Counted from the stretch's first letter, positions 35,042 through 44,644 are shown. The stretch: DNA of 64,000 nucleotides from a bacterium (GCA_018062085.1 JAGOSY010000010.1:108748-172747); one strand, 5' to 3'. Numbers and translations are program-made. The notes: a model not told the origin generated them from the sequence alone.

Positions 35042-36475
35042 CTATAGTGAGTTGAGAAAAGCAAGCAGATCTTCCTGTTCCTGCTTTGGTAGCTTGGCGT
35101 AGGCCTGCTTAGACTGCTCAGCCTGACCACCATGGCTCATGATGGCATCATGCACCACCCGAGTGCGGCCATCATGCAAGAGAAACTTCTTAAAGCGCAA
35201 GCCCCACAGAGGGGTAGTACGCCACTCTCCTCCGCGAGCTCCTTCTTGGGGAATACCGTCAGCCAAGTCTCTGCCCATTTGATGCACAAGAAAATCAGAA
35301 TAAGGGTAGATTTTTTGATTTGATAGACCGTCAAGCTTTAGGTATTTAAGCTCTGGCAATGGACTGTCAGGATCGACAACATAACCATTCGGAGCAGTAG
35401 TCATAGAGGGCTGATGGCAAAATGCACAATTGAGAGTATTGAAATCTTTTTCGCCGCGCTTTACTTCATCGGTAATCACACCGCGCTTAGGAGGAGCAAG
35501 CAGGGCCTGAAAGTAATTGAGCTTGACCAGAATCTCACCCTTGTCGTTCGGACCAGGCGGTAAGATCTGATATACCTCTTTAGGAAAAATGCCAAAAGAT
35601 TGCGACGAATTTTCGGTGGCACTAAGATACGTTGTCAATCCCAATTCAATGTTCATGGCACCGGTTGTGAAATTGAAGAGATTGACATTCTGATTCTTCC
35701 AACCAAAGCGTCCGACCCTAGGAGCCTCTGTGTAGCGGTCAACTGCCGAAATTGGTCGACCGGCCAGGGCAGGGTTCTCAATATTCTGTTTGAGAGCGTT
35801 GGCGATAATGTCAGCGTCAGGGATGTTGTCAATCAAGCCATCACCAAACAATGGTGGCGAATGTCTGGGTGAAATAATGTCAGCATTCGGTGGAATCATA
35901 TCCGCTTCAACTTGCACATCAAATGGCAGCAAGTCTGGGTTCTCAGTAGTAATAGAACGCCTTTGTAGACTCGGTCCGCCTTTTTCTAGAAAGAAGTCAA
36001 CATCGCGCTTGCCCATCATTTCAACCACTTCACACATCGGCAGCTTGGCCTTAGGTGAGGTTGGAATACGTCTAGCAAAATTGACAATACTTGTGCTGGA
36101 ATTGTCGCGACCTTCTCCACCAACTGCATCAGAAGGTTGCCCATGGCATTCGAAACAGCTTTGACCGTTGAAGAGTGGTCCGAGGCCTTCTTTGACTGTA
36201 AATTTCTTCTTGAAGAGAGTTTTCCCTTCGTTAAAAGCAGCCAATTGCCTAGCGCTCAAGCCATCAATTGGCTGACCCCGATTGTCCGTGGGATCAAGTT
36301 CTTTTTTTCCTGATAGCCCGGAGTTACGACTATCAACTAGATTTGCGAAGATCGGTAGGGGCGCATCGCGATAGGTTGACCAAAGAAATTGAGCCAAGAC
36401 TAATACACAAATGACGCCAACCAGCTGGACAAGCTTTCGCTGAAAGAATTTAAGAACCTTTGCATCATTGCCCAT
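35042..36475 (-). CDS. Membrane-anchored diheme cytochrome c, DHOR type
   Basis: 477 residues. An N-terminal anchor (about 14-32) places it outside the cytoplasmic membrane. Two c-type heme sites: C-F-E-C-H at 107-111 and C-A-F-C-H in the C-terminal half. The C-terminal block W-R-T-T-P-L-W-G-L, L-H-D-G-R-T-R and I-M-S-H-G-G-Q-A is characteristic of the di-heme oxidoreductase family related to MauG and bacterial peroxidases. GGAG lies eight bases before the ATG. It probably shares a transcript with the SulP gene. Confidence 0.9.
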   Translation of the reverse strand: MGNDAKVLKFFQRKLVQLVGVICVLVLAQFLWSTYRDAPLPIFANLVDSRNSGLSGKKELDPTDNRGQPIDGLSARQLAAFNEGKTLFKKKFTVKEGLGPLFNGQSCFECHGQPSDAVGGEGRDNSSTSIVNFARRIPTSPKAKLPMCEVVEMMGKRDVDFFLEKGGPSLQRRSITTENPDLLPFDVQVEADMIPPNADIISPRHSPPLFGDGLIDNIPDADIIANALKQNIENPALAGRPISAVDRYTEAPRVGRFGWKNQNVNLFNFTTGAMNIELGLTTYLSATENSSQSFGIFPKEVYQILPPGPNDKGEILVKLNYFQALLAPPKRGVITDEVKRGEKDFNTLNCAFCHQPSMTTAPNGYVVDPDSPLPELKYLKLDGLSNQKIYPYSDFLVHQMGRDLADGIPQEGARGGEWRTTPLWGLRFKKFLLHDGRTRVVHDAIMSHGGQAEQSKQAYAKLPKQEQEDLLAFLNSL

Positions 36476-36678
36476 CTGTCCGACTCCACCCTAACTACCA
36501 ACTAATTTAACCGATTAGAAAATTTAGTGGTCAACTAAATTCAGGCCGATTCGAAAGCAAGCTGCAGATTTGCTTCAGCTGTCACGGCGTTTGTACTGAC
36601 AATAGTAATGGTAAGAAGACTAATATAAGCGCATAGATTTAACTACCAGATTTAACGACTAAATTTAATAAAGGCCGA

Positions 36679-37194
36679 ATGCACAAAACCGCAAAAATTC
36701 ACTACTCTTCCGGCCACCGGCGAATCAGCGCCAGTTCATTGGCAGAAAGCCCACTGGCGCTGTTAGTAATTAGCGTGGTCATTCTCTTTATGATTTCAAT
36801 GTTTTCACTACTCACTGGCTATGCCACATTGAACTTTGCCTCCCAAGCAGCAGCTCGCGAAGCGGGCTCATCACAAACACGCAGCGCCGCAACAGCCGCC
36901 ATGCAACGCGTCGCCAGTCAAATTATTGGCGGGCCCCTTGGTCAGTTCGGTGGCATTTCGCCAAAAACTGCAGCAGGCATGACACTGCGTACCTTTCGCG
37001 TCTTAGACGGTGGCACCCCGGAACGCTATGATGTTGTTGCCGGTAGCAACATCGCTATTGACCAAACGCGCTATTCTTACACCTACGTAGTAGATGCGCG
37101 TTACTCCATCACCCCGCTGCTCTTCCCTTTCGCCTTTCCAGTGCAATCACAGTCTACATGCGCGCTTGAACACCCTGAGGGCATTGCTAATTGA
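36679..37194 (+). CDS. TadE-like pilus assembly protein
   Basis: 171 residues with one membrane helix at about 26-52 (LALLVISVVILFMISMFSLL) preceded by a basic start and an S-L-A-E-S-P-L stretch resembling the TadE/prepilin cleavage region. The rest is extracytoplasmic (A-S-Q-A-A-A-R-E-A is the typical post-helix motif). TadE proteins are minor pseudopilins of tight-adherence pili. AAAGG lies five bases upstream. First of a four-gene cluster. Confidence 0.8.
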   Translation: MHKTAKIHYSSGHRRISASSLAESPLALLVISVVILFMISMFSLLTGYATLNFASQAAAREAGSSQTRSAATAAMQRVASQIIGGPLGQFGGISPKTAAGMTLRTFRVLDGGTPERYDVVAGSNIAIDQTRYSYTYVVDARYSITPLLFPFAFPVQSQSTCALEHPEGIAN

Positions 37195-37273
37195 ACTTTT
37201 AGGGAGAGAAGATCAACTCAACATAAGATCAAACGAGCAAGCATAGCTAGCAGTCATACAGGGGAGATGTCGA

Positions 37274-37774
37274 ATGGTGGAGCGCAGAGGAAGAAGCAGG
37301 GAAGGTCAGCAGTTGATAGAACTTGCGGCCGGGCTGATCGTTCTAATTCCAATCTTCCTCATTATCATCGACCTAATTGTATTCTTTCTGGCAGCTACCC
37401 TCAACGATAATGCTTGTCGCGACGCAGCCAGAGCAGCATCAGTAGTGCAACCAATCGCAGCCGACGGCACTGGAGTATTGCCCGCTACAAGCCCAATTAG
37501 GCAACGCGCCAACTCAGTAGTGACGAAGATGCAGCATTTAGAAGGATACATAATTGGTCCACGACTAGTACAAGTCAGCCTCTCTGCAGACTTTAGACGA
37601 CCGACAAATGCCCTGCTCGGAGGTAATTTCGAGGGTAGCGTGGAGGTAAGGACCCAAGTCGACTATAAACTACCAGCTTCAATTCCTGGCATCTTGCCAG
37701 CACAGGTGCCCCTCACGTCCCAGCAGTCATTCCCGCTTACAGCCGTCATGGCTCCTCAGATTGTTCCCTTATAG
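37274..37774 (+). CDS. TadE-like pilus assembly protein, second copy
   Basis: 166 residues. The N-terminus R-R-G-R-S-R-E-G-Q-Q-L-I-E-L-A-A-G-L is a textbook TadE/pseudopilin signal: basic, Gly, then hydrophobic with Glu four to five residues later. The membrane helix (about 20-42) is followed by N-D-N-A-C-R-D-A-A-R-A-A. The remainder is extracytoplasmic. AGGGGAG lies about ten bases before the ATG. 79 bases separate it from the first TadE gene. Confidence 0.85.
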   Translation: MVERRGRSREGQQLIELAAGLIVLIPIFLIIIDLIVFFLAATLNDNACRDAARAASVVQPIAADGTGVLPATSPIRQRANSVVTKMQHLEGYIIGPRLVQVSLSADFRRPTNALLGGNFEGSVEVRTQVDYKLPASIPGILPAQVPLTSQQSFPLTAVMAPQIVPL

Positions 37775-37785
37775 TTAGGTTCGGC

Positions 37786-38253
37786 ATGACAGAAGAAAAA
37801 CCAGAAGAAATAGCAGAAGAAGTTACGAAAAGCACATCAGATGAAGGCAAGCGTGTATCAAACTGGAAAGCTTTCACTGAGTCGTGTGACTATGTTGGCA
37901 AAGCCAGCAAAGAACCATCAATTCAGATTCGGGCAGGAGACAGAAACAGCGCCAATATTCTCAAAGGCTCAATTCTCGGTGCCTTCCTCTTTCTAGCCGT
38001 ACCTTTTTTTGGACCCAAAGAACTAGCGCTATGGTGCTACGCTTTTGCTGATTTGCTTTTCTTTGCCGCTGCAGCGCTGTTTGTTGTTAGTCGCTTTGGT
38101 ATCTTGCGCGTTATGTCTATGAGACACGCGCTTGTCTGTTGGCAGCTCATGGTCGGCACCAGTTTGCTTTCAGTGGTGATTGCTTTCAACCTCGTTCTAA
38201 TAGCGGTTCTCGTTCTCGCTGCACCCTATATCCTGCAGCTGACCCAGCATTAG
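37786..38253 (+). CDS. Hypothetical membrane protein of the Tad cluster
   Basis: 155 residues: an acidic soluble N-terminus of about 60 residues, then three or four membrane helices (ILGAFLFLAVPFF, LFFAAAALFVVS, SVVIAFNLVLIAVLVLAAPY). It begins 11 bases after the second TadE stop, so it belongs to the same operon. No family recognised; a role in the pilus is only suggested by position. Confidence 0.75.
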   Translation: MTEEKPEEIAEEVTKSTSDEGKRVSNWKAFTESCDYVGKASKEPSIQIRAGDRNSANILKGSILGAFLFLAVPFFGPKELALWCYAFADLLFFAAAALFVVSRFGILRVMSMRHALVCWQLMVGTSLLSVVIAFNLVLIAVLVLAAPYILQLTQH

Positions 38254-38311
38254 AAGTGACTACCCTGGCAAGAAGTTAATCTGAAACGGCGCCAAATAGA
38301 TTAGATTAAGG

Positions 38312-38340
38312 TTGCAAAAGTAAAGGTTTGCAGCTATCAT
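38312..38340 (+). promoter_or_regulatory. Candidate sigma-70 promoter of the TadG-like gene
   Basis: TTGCAA (38312-38317), a 17-base spacer and TATCAT (38335-38340). The leader to the ATG at 38425 would be about 78 bases. It sits in the 171-base gap after the preceding gene. Confidence 0.4.
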
Positions 38341-38424
38341 TAAATTCGTTTCACTTACTAGAAGTTTGGATTCAGCCGCTCTGGCTATCCACTTTCACTA
38401 ACGCTTTGGGAGAGTTTTTCAACC

Positions 38425-41145
38425 ATGAAGAGAACCCAATCGGGTAGCACGTTGATTTACGGCATTGCAGCATTTCTTGCTGTTGCACTAATCTTCGGTT
38501 TCATTGCCCTCAATTATCAACAACTATTCGGATATCACAAGCAAGCACAAAATTCAGTAGACGCCGCAGCAATCGCCGTCGCCAAAGAAGTGCAAAAAGT
38601 GACCATTCTCGATCCGCGGATCGGGAGAGTGGGAGTGATTGACCAGTATGGTACTGCTGGCTTGGAACAAAGACCAATTTTATCGATTAACACAGTCATG
38701 GCTACAGCTCGACTCGATGCCTTGGTCGCCCAGCAACTGAACAACACAACAATGTTAGCGGCAGCGACTCAAGATCTTGTCAACGCCAAAGCTGCAGCAA
38801 GAGACCTCGCCAGAGCAATCAATACATTCATGGCTGGTGGTTCGGCCCAAGACGCAGACGGCCGCACAATCACAGGGGCTAATCTACTGAAGGCCGCTGC
38901 GACAGCCTACAACGCCAATAACAGACGTTCTTCGTCAGGTTACAAAGACTTGACTCCAGCCGACTTTTCTCTAGAGGTCGGCGATTTGCGAACAGCTTTC
39001 GGCACTTCCGGTGTCACCAACACTCCATGCCCGAACCCTGAGGGTATGGACGGTTTAGCTGGCAATCAGGCTTATCTAGCTCGGGTCAATGGTATTCGCT
39101 ATTACCGGGCAAAAGTTGACATTCCTTCGCCAGTAGGCCCTGTAATGCTCTCAAACTTGGCAGAGCAAGTACGTCTTGTCGACAAAGGGCTTTTCGAAGG
39201 CTTAGCGGCCAATGCTGCAGTGATTCCTGCTGTGGTGAGGATATCCGCACGAGAGCGCGCCAATGCCGTAGCTCCTCAAACTGGTAACGGCCTGCCCTCA
39301 GGCGTAGTCAATTCGGTGGCCTGCGCACAAATGGGTGGCCCCAGGCTTGGCGCAACCTCCGGACTTTTGCGCATCGAGTTTCCACAAGGCATGCCGCCAG
39401 TCGGCAGCCCAGCTCCGTTCACAGGCAACGCGGTGACCCCGCAGGCCATTATGAATGCATCGCAAGTCTCCTCTATTAGTCAAGCTGGCAGCGCTGCTCC
39501 CTGGAGCGGTAACGGTGGCTACTTTAGCGCCAATGGAGGAGCATTCCCCGGTTCCGGTTCTATAAGCCGCTCAAACTACATGGGCCGCAACGCTGACAAT
39601 CCTAGCGTTTCGCTCACCTTGTTCGTATACGACTGGCTCAAGAATGAAGGTATCAAACCCAACATCGAATCTGTGGTCAGAGCAATGCGCAACCTCGATA
39701 TGCGCAACACTCCTGTTGGTCAAACCGTTGCCATCTTGCCTTCAGGTTCTAGCATCGGCTCTGCAAGAAGATACGGCAGCTCTAGTGGAATTGTCAGTTC
39801 ATTCTTGGAGCAGCCTGCTTTTGCTCAACGACCTCCAGTTGGCGACTCTAACAATGTATATGGTGCAATTTTCAACTTAGTTGACGCTAACACGGCCATG
39901 ACTCCCGGAAGAGACCCTCGCTCTCTGGTTAACTACAACGCTGGAAACAAACAAGTCTTTGTTGATCAAGCATATACATTCAGAATGCAGGCTAGCGTAC
40001 CTCAACAGTTAGCATGGGCAGCACAAAGTACTACTCTAGCTACGGGCATGGATAAGCAAGGTAACGCCACCACTACCGATGGCAACCCTGTCAAAGACTT
40101 GTACGATCTAGAGACTGAACTTCTTGAAACCAAGCGCATTTCTAACGATACCGACGCTTCTGCTCAAAGAGTTCTAACCAAGTACCGGCCCCTGTTGGCC
40201 CAAGCTCATGCCCGCCTGACTACAGCTCAAGCAGCACTGACACGGGCGATGCAAAATGCCAACAACGACACTAGCGACCCTCAAGTGCAAGCTGCACAAG
40301 CAGAAGTTGATGCCGCCCAAGCGCTGGTAAACAAATACCAGGCCGTCGTCGACAGAGCCACTATTGCTGCGAACAACGGCAAGATGGGTGTAAGGGTTAC
40401 TGATACCATCGTCAATAACCTCTTGTCCGTAACGGCCATGGGTACGAAGAAAAATAAAACAGGCGACTTCATGCTCGCCCGCAGCATTCCTTTCTTCACT
40501 CCCAAAACGGCAGCAACCGACGCTGGCATTGAAGGCACAGACCCAGTACCGACAGGCCAAGTCAGCAACGCTCGTGGTTCAAAGAACTGGGTAGACAGCA
40601 GCATGTATATTGTCGGCGGCACAGTGCCACCGAACATCAACATAGCTATGTCTGATGTTAGCGGTGTTTTCCAACCGGTCTACGCACAGAGCGTGGTGCC
40701 ATCATCTCAAACTCGCAACTTCCGCATGATCGTTCGTGGCGACTCAACTGCTGGTGACGGAATGGTTCTAGTGAGCACTGCCAACAACGGTCCTAACGCT
40801 ACAACTAACCCGCAATCGATTTTGAGAGGACAACTCAACTATCAAGCACTAAATGTCTACCAAGAGCCACCTACCTCCAGCAATCCATGCACGATTAACT
40901 GGTCAGTAATGGCTCGTAATAATGCCTACTCTACTCAGGCTGACTGTCGCAAACCGCCAAAAGCTGGTGATCCTGAATCAGAAGGCAACGTCCTCGATTG
41001 CTCGCGAGCCCAGGGGCAAACCAACCCTGATGGTTCAGCTAAGGCATGTGACTCAGAAGTTTCGCAATGGCAATTCACATCACCACTGCCAAACTGCCCA
41101 CCACCACCAATCCCACCAGGCAATCCACCAGGTGAGTCACACTAA
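38425..41145 (+). CDS. Large TadG-like Flp-pilus protein
   Basis: 906 residues. The N-terminus K-R-T-Q-S-G-S-T-L-I-Y-G-I-A-A-F-L-A-V-A-L is a TadE/TadG-type signal with one membrane helix, followed by Q-N-S-V-D-A-A-A-I-A-V-A-K-E, the classical post-helix motif of TadG. The long extracytoplasmic region is rich in Asn, Gly, Ser and Thr. A helical Ala-rich stretch (about 570-660) looks coiled coil. The C-terminus is proline-rich (P-P-P-P-I-P-P-G-N-P-P). No von Willebrand domain is evident. A strong terminator follows. Confidence 0.8.
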   Translation: MKRTQSGSTLIYGIAAFLAVALIFGFIALNYQQLFGYHKQAQNSVDAAAIAVAKEVQKVTILDPRIGRVGVIDQYGTAGLEQRPILSINTVMATARLDALVAQQLNNTTMLAAATQDLVNAKAAARDLARAINTFMAGGSAQDADGRTITGANLLKAAATAYNANNRRSSSGYKDLTPADFSLEVGDLRTAFGTSGVTNTPCPNPEGMDGLAGNQAYLARVNGIRYYRAKVDIPSPVGPVMLSNLAEQVRLVDKGLFEGLAANAAVIPAVVRISARERANAVAPQTGNGLPSGVVNSVACAQMGGPRLGATSGLLRIEFPQGMPPVGSPAPFTGNAVTPQAIMNASQVSSISQAGSAAPWSGNGGYFSANGGAFPGSGSISRSNYMGRNADNPSVSLTLFVYDWLKNEGIKPNIESVVRAMRNLDMRNTPVGQTVAILPSGSSIGSARRYGSSSGIVSSFLEQPAFAQRPPVGDSNNVYGAIFNLVDANTAMTPGRDPRSLVNYNAGNKQVFVDQAYTFRMQASVPQQLAWAAQSTTLATGMDKQGNATTTDGNPVKDLYDLETELLETKRISNDTDASAQRVLTKYRPLLAQAHARLTTAQAALTRAMQNANNDTSDPQVQAAQAEVDAAQALVNKYQAVVDRATIAANNGKMGVRVTDTIVNNLLSVTAMGTKKNKTGDFMLARSIPFFTPKTAATDAGIEGTDPVPTGQVSNARGSKNWVDSSMYIVGGTVPPNINIAMSDVSGVFQPVYAQSVVPSSQTRNFRMIVRGDSTAGDGMVLVSTANNGPNATTNPQSILRGQLNYQALNVYQEPPTSSNPCTINWSVMARNNAYSTQADCRKPPKAGDPESEGNVLDCSRAQGQTNPDGSAKACDSEVSQWQFTSPLPNCPPPPIPPGNPPGESH

Positions 41146-41161
41146 AAAATAGCTAGCTAAG

Positions 41162-41195
41162 AATAGGGAGTTGTCGACAGACAGCTCCCTATTTT
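41162..41195 (+). terminator. Terminator of the TadG-like gene
   Basis: AATAGGGAG (41162-41170) pairs with CTCCCTATT (41185-41193), followed by TTG. An upstream TTG for the next gene lies inside this stem, which argues against using it as a start. Confidence 0.75.
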
Positions 41196-41221
41196 GCGAT
41201 CTAGCAGCATTCGGAGTAAAT

Positions 41222-41884
41222 TTGAAAACCTTCCTCTCCTTACAAAACAGCCAGAGCAAAGAACTGCCCACAGAGTTTGCTAATCAAGATGTGCGATATT
41301 CAGAGGCGCTGGTTGAGCACTTTTTGCAAGAATTCACAAACGAAGGTGGGGTGGTCCTTGACCCATTTATGGGCTTCGGCACTACTTTGCTGGTTTCTGA
41401 GCGACTAAAGCGCACTTGCTTTGGCGTTGAATATGACCAAAGGCGCCATCAATACGTCCAGTCGATTCTTCAAAAGCCAGAGCTAGCCTTGCACGGAGAC
41501 TCGACCGCCTTAGATGAATTGCCAATTCCGCAAATGATTGATTTCTCTATTACTTCGCCACCTTACATGGGTAAGTGTCACAGCGAAAACCCCTTCACCG
41601 CTTACACAACTATGCTAGACACAGAGGGTGGCGGCTACAACAACTACCTCAAAGACCTAGCTAAAATTTATGGCAAAATTGCCGCCAAACTCAAGCCACA
41701 TGGTCGCGCGGTGCTTGAAGTGTCAAACCTAAAGCATGAAGACGGCAGTATCACCACACTGGCCTGGGATATAGCCAGAGCTGTTTCTGAAGTACTTCAC
41801 TTCGAGGGTGAAATAGTGATGTGCTGGCAAGACGATTGCGGCTACGGCTATGACCACAGCTATTGCTTGGTCTTTAGAAAATAA
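41222..41884 (+). CDS. Orphan adenine/cytosine-N DNA methyltransferase
   Basis: The frame opens at 41171 inside a terminator, so I start at the TTG at 41222, which has GGAG five bases upstream; 220 residues. SAM-binding motif D-P-F-M-G-F-G-T-T lies near the N-terminus and the catalytic T-S-P-P-Y motif about 85 residues later. T-S-P-P-Y points to N4-cytosine or N6-adenine methylation of DNA. No restriction enzyme or specificity subunit is nearby, so it would be an orphan regulator or a remnant. Motif order differs from the beta class, where the catalytic motif comes first. Confidence 0.8.
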   Translation: MKTFLSLQNSQSKELPTEFANQDVRYSEALVEHFLQEFTNEGGVVLDPFMGFGTTLLVSERLKRTCFGVEYDQRRHQYVQSILQKPELALHGDSTALDELPIPQMIDFSITSPPYMGKCHSENPFTAYTTMLDTEGGGYNNYLKDLAKIYGKIAAKLKPHGRAVLEVSNLKHEDGSITTLAWDIARAVSEVLHFEGEIVMCWQDDCGYGYDHSYCLVFRK

Positions 41885-41957
41885 CAGATTGCGCAACAGG
41901 ACTGCGGATCAGGGTAAAATAGCTTGCCCATAACCAAGGTAAATTCAAGGTAAATTG

Positions 41958-43088
41958 ATGACTAGCCAAAAAATTCGTCAAGAGTCAGTTGAGCGGGCCA
42001 GAACCATGGCTTCTAATTTTTATCTTGACCCGGCCCAGTACGACCTTAGTTTAGAACAAATATTTGCGCGCTCCTGGCAATTTATCGGCACCACCCAAAC
42101 AGTGTTTGGCGAAACCAGCGAAATCAGCAAAGCCAACAAAAACGGAAAAGCTCCCTCTGGCTCCATGGCACCCATCACCCTACTTGAAGGCAGCCTCAAT
42201 GAGCCACTCTTGCTAAGCCAAGACAACGAAAAACTACATTGCCTCTCAAACGTTTGCACTCACCGCGGTAGCATTTTAATTGAGAAGAACTGCCAGCACA
42301 GCTCAATTCGCTGCCGCTATCACGGTCGCCGCTTTGCCGCAGATGGAACCTATCAATCAGCACCGGGGTTTGAAGGAGCAGAAGATTTCCCAACAGACTC
42401 AGATAACCTGCCCCACGCCGCCCTTGGTTCATGGGGAAATTTATTGTTCGCTGGCATCAAGCCAGCCATTGAACTCGATCAACTTATTGGCGAGATGAAA
42501 GAACGGCTAGCCTTCCTCCCTCTAGAAGAGTTCAAGTTTGCACCAGAGTTATCTCGCGACTACTTCGTCAACGCCAACTGGGCTCTCTATGTTGAAAACT
42601 ATCTAGAAGGATTGCACGTCCCATTCATTCATCCATCACTAGTGAGCTTGCTTGATACAAAGGCCTACCACACAGATCTTCATCCATTTTGCAATGTGCA
42701 AATTGGTGTTGCTTCAAAAGCAGAAGATGCCTTCGATTTGCCACCATCATCGCCTGATCATGGACAGCTAATCGCGGCTTTCTACTACTGGCTTTTCCCT
42801 AATATGATGTTCAATTTTTACCCTTGGGGACTGTCAGTCAACGTCGTCATGCCCCAGAGCCATAACACCACTAAGATTCGCTTCCTTACTTATGTTTGGC
42901 GAGAAGAACGCTTTGGCAATTATTCCACCAAAGACATCAATCAGACCGAGATGGAAGACGAAGAAGTTGTAGAACTTGTGCAAAAAGGCATCAGGTCTAG
43001 ACTTTACGACACTGGTCGCTATTCACCAACCTGGGAAGCTGGCGTATTTCAGTTCCATAATTTGATTAGAGATTTTATCAAGCAATAG
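41958..43088 (+). CDS. Rieske-type aromatic-ring-hydroxylating oxygenase, alpha subunit
   Basis: 376 residues from the ATG at 41958, with AAGG seven bases upstream. Rieske [2Fe-2S] ligands C100, H102, C119, H122 (VCTHRG, CRYHG). The catalytic SRPBCC domain has the mononuclear iron motif E-N-Y-L-E-G-L-H-V-P-F-I-H with two histidines, preceded by N-W-A-L-Y. An unusual insert with N-K-N-G-K-A-P-S-G-S-M-A-P-I-T lies before the Rieske motif. No reductase or beta subunit is adjacent, so electrons would come from an unlinked partner. Substrate could be a choline-like amine or aromatic acid. Confidence 0.9.
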   Translation: MTSQKIRQESVERARTMASNFYLDPAQYDLSLEQIFARSWQFIGTTQTVFGETSEISKANKNGKAPSGSMAPITLLEGSLNEPLLLSQDNEKLHCLSNVCTHRGSILIEKNCQHSSIRCRYHGRRFAADGTYQSAPGFEGAEDFPTDSDNLPHAALGSWGNLLFAGIKPAIELDQLIGEMKERLAFLPLEEFKFAPELSRDYFVNANWALYVENYLEGLHVPFIHPSLVSLLDTKAYHTDLHPFCNVQIGVASKAEDAFDLPPSSPDHGQLIAAFYYWLFPNMMFNFYPWGLSVNVVMPQSHNTTKIRFLTYVWREERFGNYSTKDINQTEMEDEEVVELVQKGIRSRLYDTGRYSPTWEAGVFQFHNLIRDFIKQ

Positions 43089-43340
43089 CTAATCTGGCCA
43101 AGGCGCGACTGACTTAGTTTCGCCTGGACTAATTGGCTTGACGTGCTCAAGAATTTCGTCGTAGGCGGGATCACCACAGGCATAGGTAATGGTGGCCGAG
43201 CCAACCACACCAGCTGCTCCATCGGGCCCCCCGGGGCCGCTCGTGGCACGCAGCTTGAGTATAAGAGTGCCATCGTCTTGCATAAAGCAAGTACCGATTG
43301 ATTCGAAGTCACTAACTATGGTGCTCTGCTCTTCGGACAT
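43089..43340 (-). CDS. Small conserved-looking hypothetical protein
   Basis: 83 residues. Central segment T-L-I-L-K-L-R-A-T-S-G-P-G-G-P-D-G-A-A-G-V-V-G-S-A-T-I reads as two strands flanking a glycine-rich loop; the C-terminus D-P-A-Y-D-E-I-L-E-H is acidic. Codon use looks like its neighbours. It follows the flavoprotein gene by 14 bases and ends immediately after the Rieske stop. No family recognised. Confidence 0.55.
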   Translation of the reverse strand: MSEEQSTIVSDFESIGTCFMQDDGTLILKLRATSGPGGPDGAAGVVGSATITYACGDPAYDEILEHVKPISPGETKSVAPWPD

Positions 43341-43354
43341 TGCTCAATTCACCG

Positions 43355-44644
43355 CTAACCAATACTACTTGATTCTATCGCACTATTTTGCAACCACTGT
43401 ATCACCCCTTGCCCAGCCCGCCGGCCAGTAGCAAAGCAGCCAGTGAGCAAATAGCCACCGGTTGGAGCTTCCCAATCGATCATTTCACCACAGACAAAAA
43501 CACCTGGCAGTGCTTTGAGCATAAGATTTTGATCAAGCGAACCAAAGCACACACCACCTGCGGTACTAATCGCTTCTGCCAAAGGGCGAGTGGAGCGCAC
43601 AGTTACAGGCAAAGCCTTTATGTATTTCGCCAATACTGGTGCATCGTTAATCTGTTCACGACTGAGAAATTCATACAGCAATGCACTCTTCAAGCCATCT
43701 ATCTTGAGGCAGCTCTGCAAGTGCCTCGACATAGACTTTGAGCCACGAGGGCGTGAGAGCTCTGCCAATACACGTTCAGCACTGCGAGAGGGCAGCAGGT
43801 CTAGAGTAAAGGTAGCTTCCCCGTGCTCATTGAGATAGTCGCGCAGTCGCCGCGAAAAGGCATAAATGAGACTGCCTTCAACGCCGTATTCTCTAATCAG
43901 TATCTCGCCTTGGCGACTCTCAGTAATGCCCTGCAAATCAGTAAAAGTAAGCGCCACAGACTTAAGCGGATAGTGGGGAAACTTTTCACGTAAATGAGCA
44001 CTCCAACGCACATTAAAACCACAATTGGCACTAAGCCAAGGCGCCATCTCCACACCGCGCTCTTGCAGCCAGGGCGCCCAGGTACCAGTAGAACCTAATT
44101 GTGGCCAACTAGCGCCACCAAGAGCGAGAATAACGGCCTTAGGCCGTATAGAAAACTCTTCCGTTGGACTAGCTATCCACAATGAGCAAAGGCTATCTTT
44201 TTCACTATCGCAATTTGCGTCGCAGCCAAAGCCGAGCCAGCGATGATTCAAATGAAATTTCACTCCGGCGCTGCGCAACCGATGCACCCAAGCTCGCAAA
44301 AGAGGAGCCGCCTTCATTTCGGTAGGAAATACTCGACCGGAGCTGCCGACAAAAGTCTCGATACCGAGCCCATGCACCCATTGGCGCAGACTATCGGGCG
44401 GAAAGGCATCTAAATAAACCTGCATATCACTCTGCCTATCGCTGTATCTTGAGCAGAAGTCGTCAAACGGTTCGCTGTGGGTGATGTTTAGGCCGCCCAG
44501 ACCAGCACGCAAGAATTTGCGACCGAGAGTCGGCATGGCCTCATAAACGTCCACGCTCATGCCAGCATCAATGAGCACCTCCGCCGCCATGAGGCCTGCC
44601 GGACCGCCACCAATAATCGCAACAGACAAGCCTTTAACTTCCAC
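43355..44644 (-). CDS. HI0933/BaiN-like flavoprotein (TIGR03862 type)
   Basis: 429 residues from a GTG. FAD-binding Rossmann motif G-G-G-P-A-G-L-M-A-A-E near the N-terminus, then G-R-K-F-L-R-A-G-L-G-G-L-N-I-T-H-S and G-R-V-F-P-T-E-M-K-A-A-P-L-L-R-A-W, which mark the subgroup. The C-terminal second FAD motif F-V-C-G-E-M-I-D-W-E-A-P-T-G-G-Y-L is intact. Likely a soluble NAD(P)H- or quinone-linked oxidoreductase of unknown substrate. The start overlaps the 3' end of the esterase gene by 11 bases, indicating an operon. Confidence 0.9.
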   Translation of the reverse strand: MEVKGLSVAIIGGGPAGLMAAEVLIDAGMSVDVYEAMPTLGRKFLRAGLGGLNITHSEPFDDFCSRYSDRQSDMQVYLDAFPPDSLRQWVHGLGIETFVGSSGRVFPTEMKAAPLLRAWVHRLRSAGVKFHLNHRWLGFGCDANCDSEKDSLCSLWIASPTEEFSIRPKAVILALGGASWPQLGSTGTWAPWLQERGVEMAPWLSANCGFNVRWSAHLREKFPHYPLKSVALTFTDLQGITESRQGEILIREYGVEGSLIYAFSRRLRDYLNEHGEATFTLDLLPSRSAERVLAELSRPRGSKSMSRHLQSCLKIDGLKSALLYEFLSREQINDAPVLAKYIKALPVTVRSTRPLAEAISTAGGVCFGSLDQNLMLKALPGVFVCGEMIDWEAPTGGYLLTGCFATGRRAGQGVIQWLQNSAIESSSIG

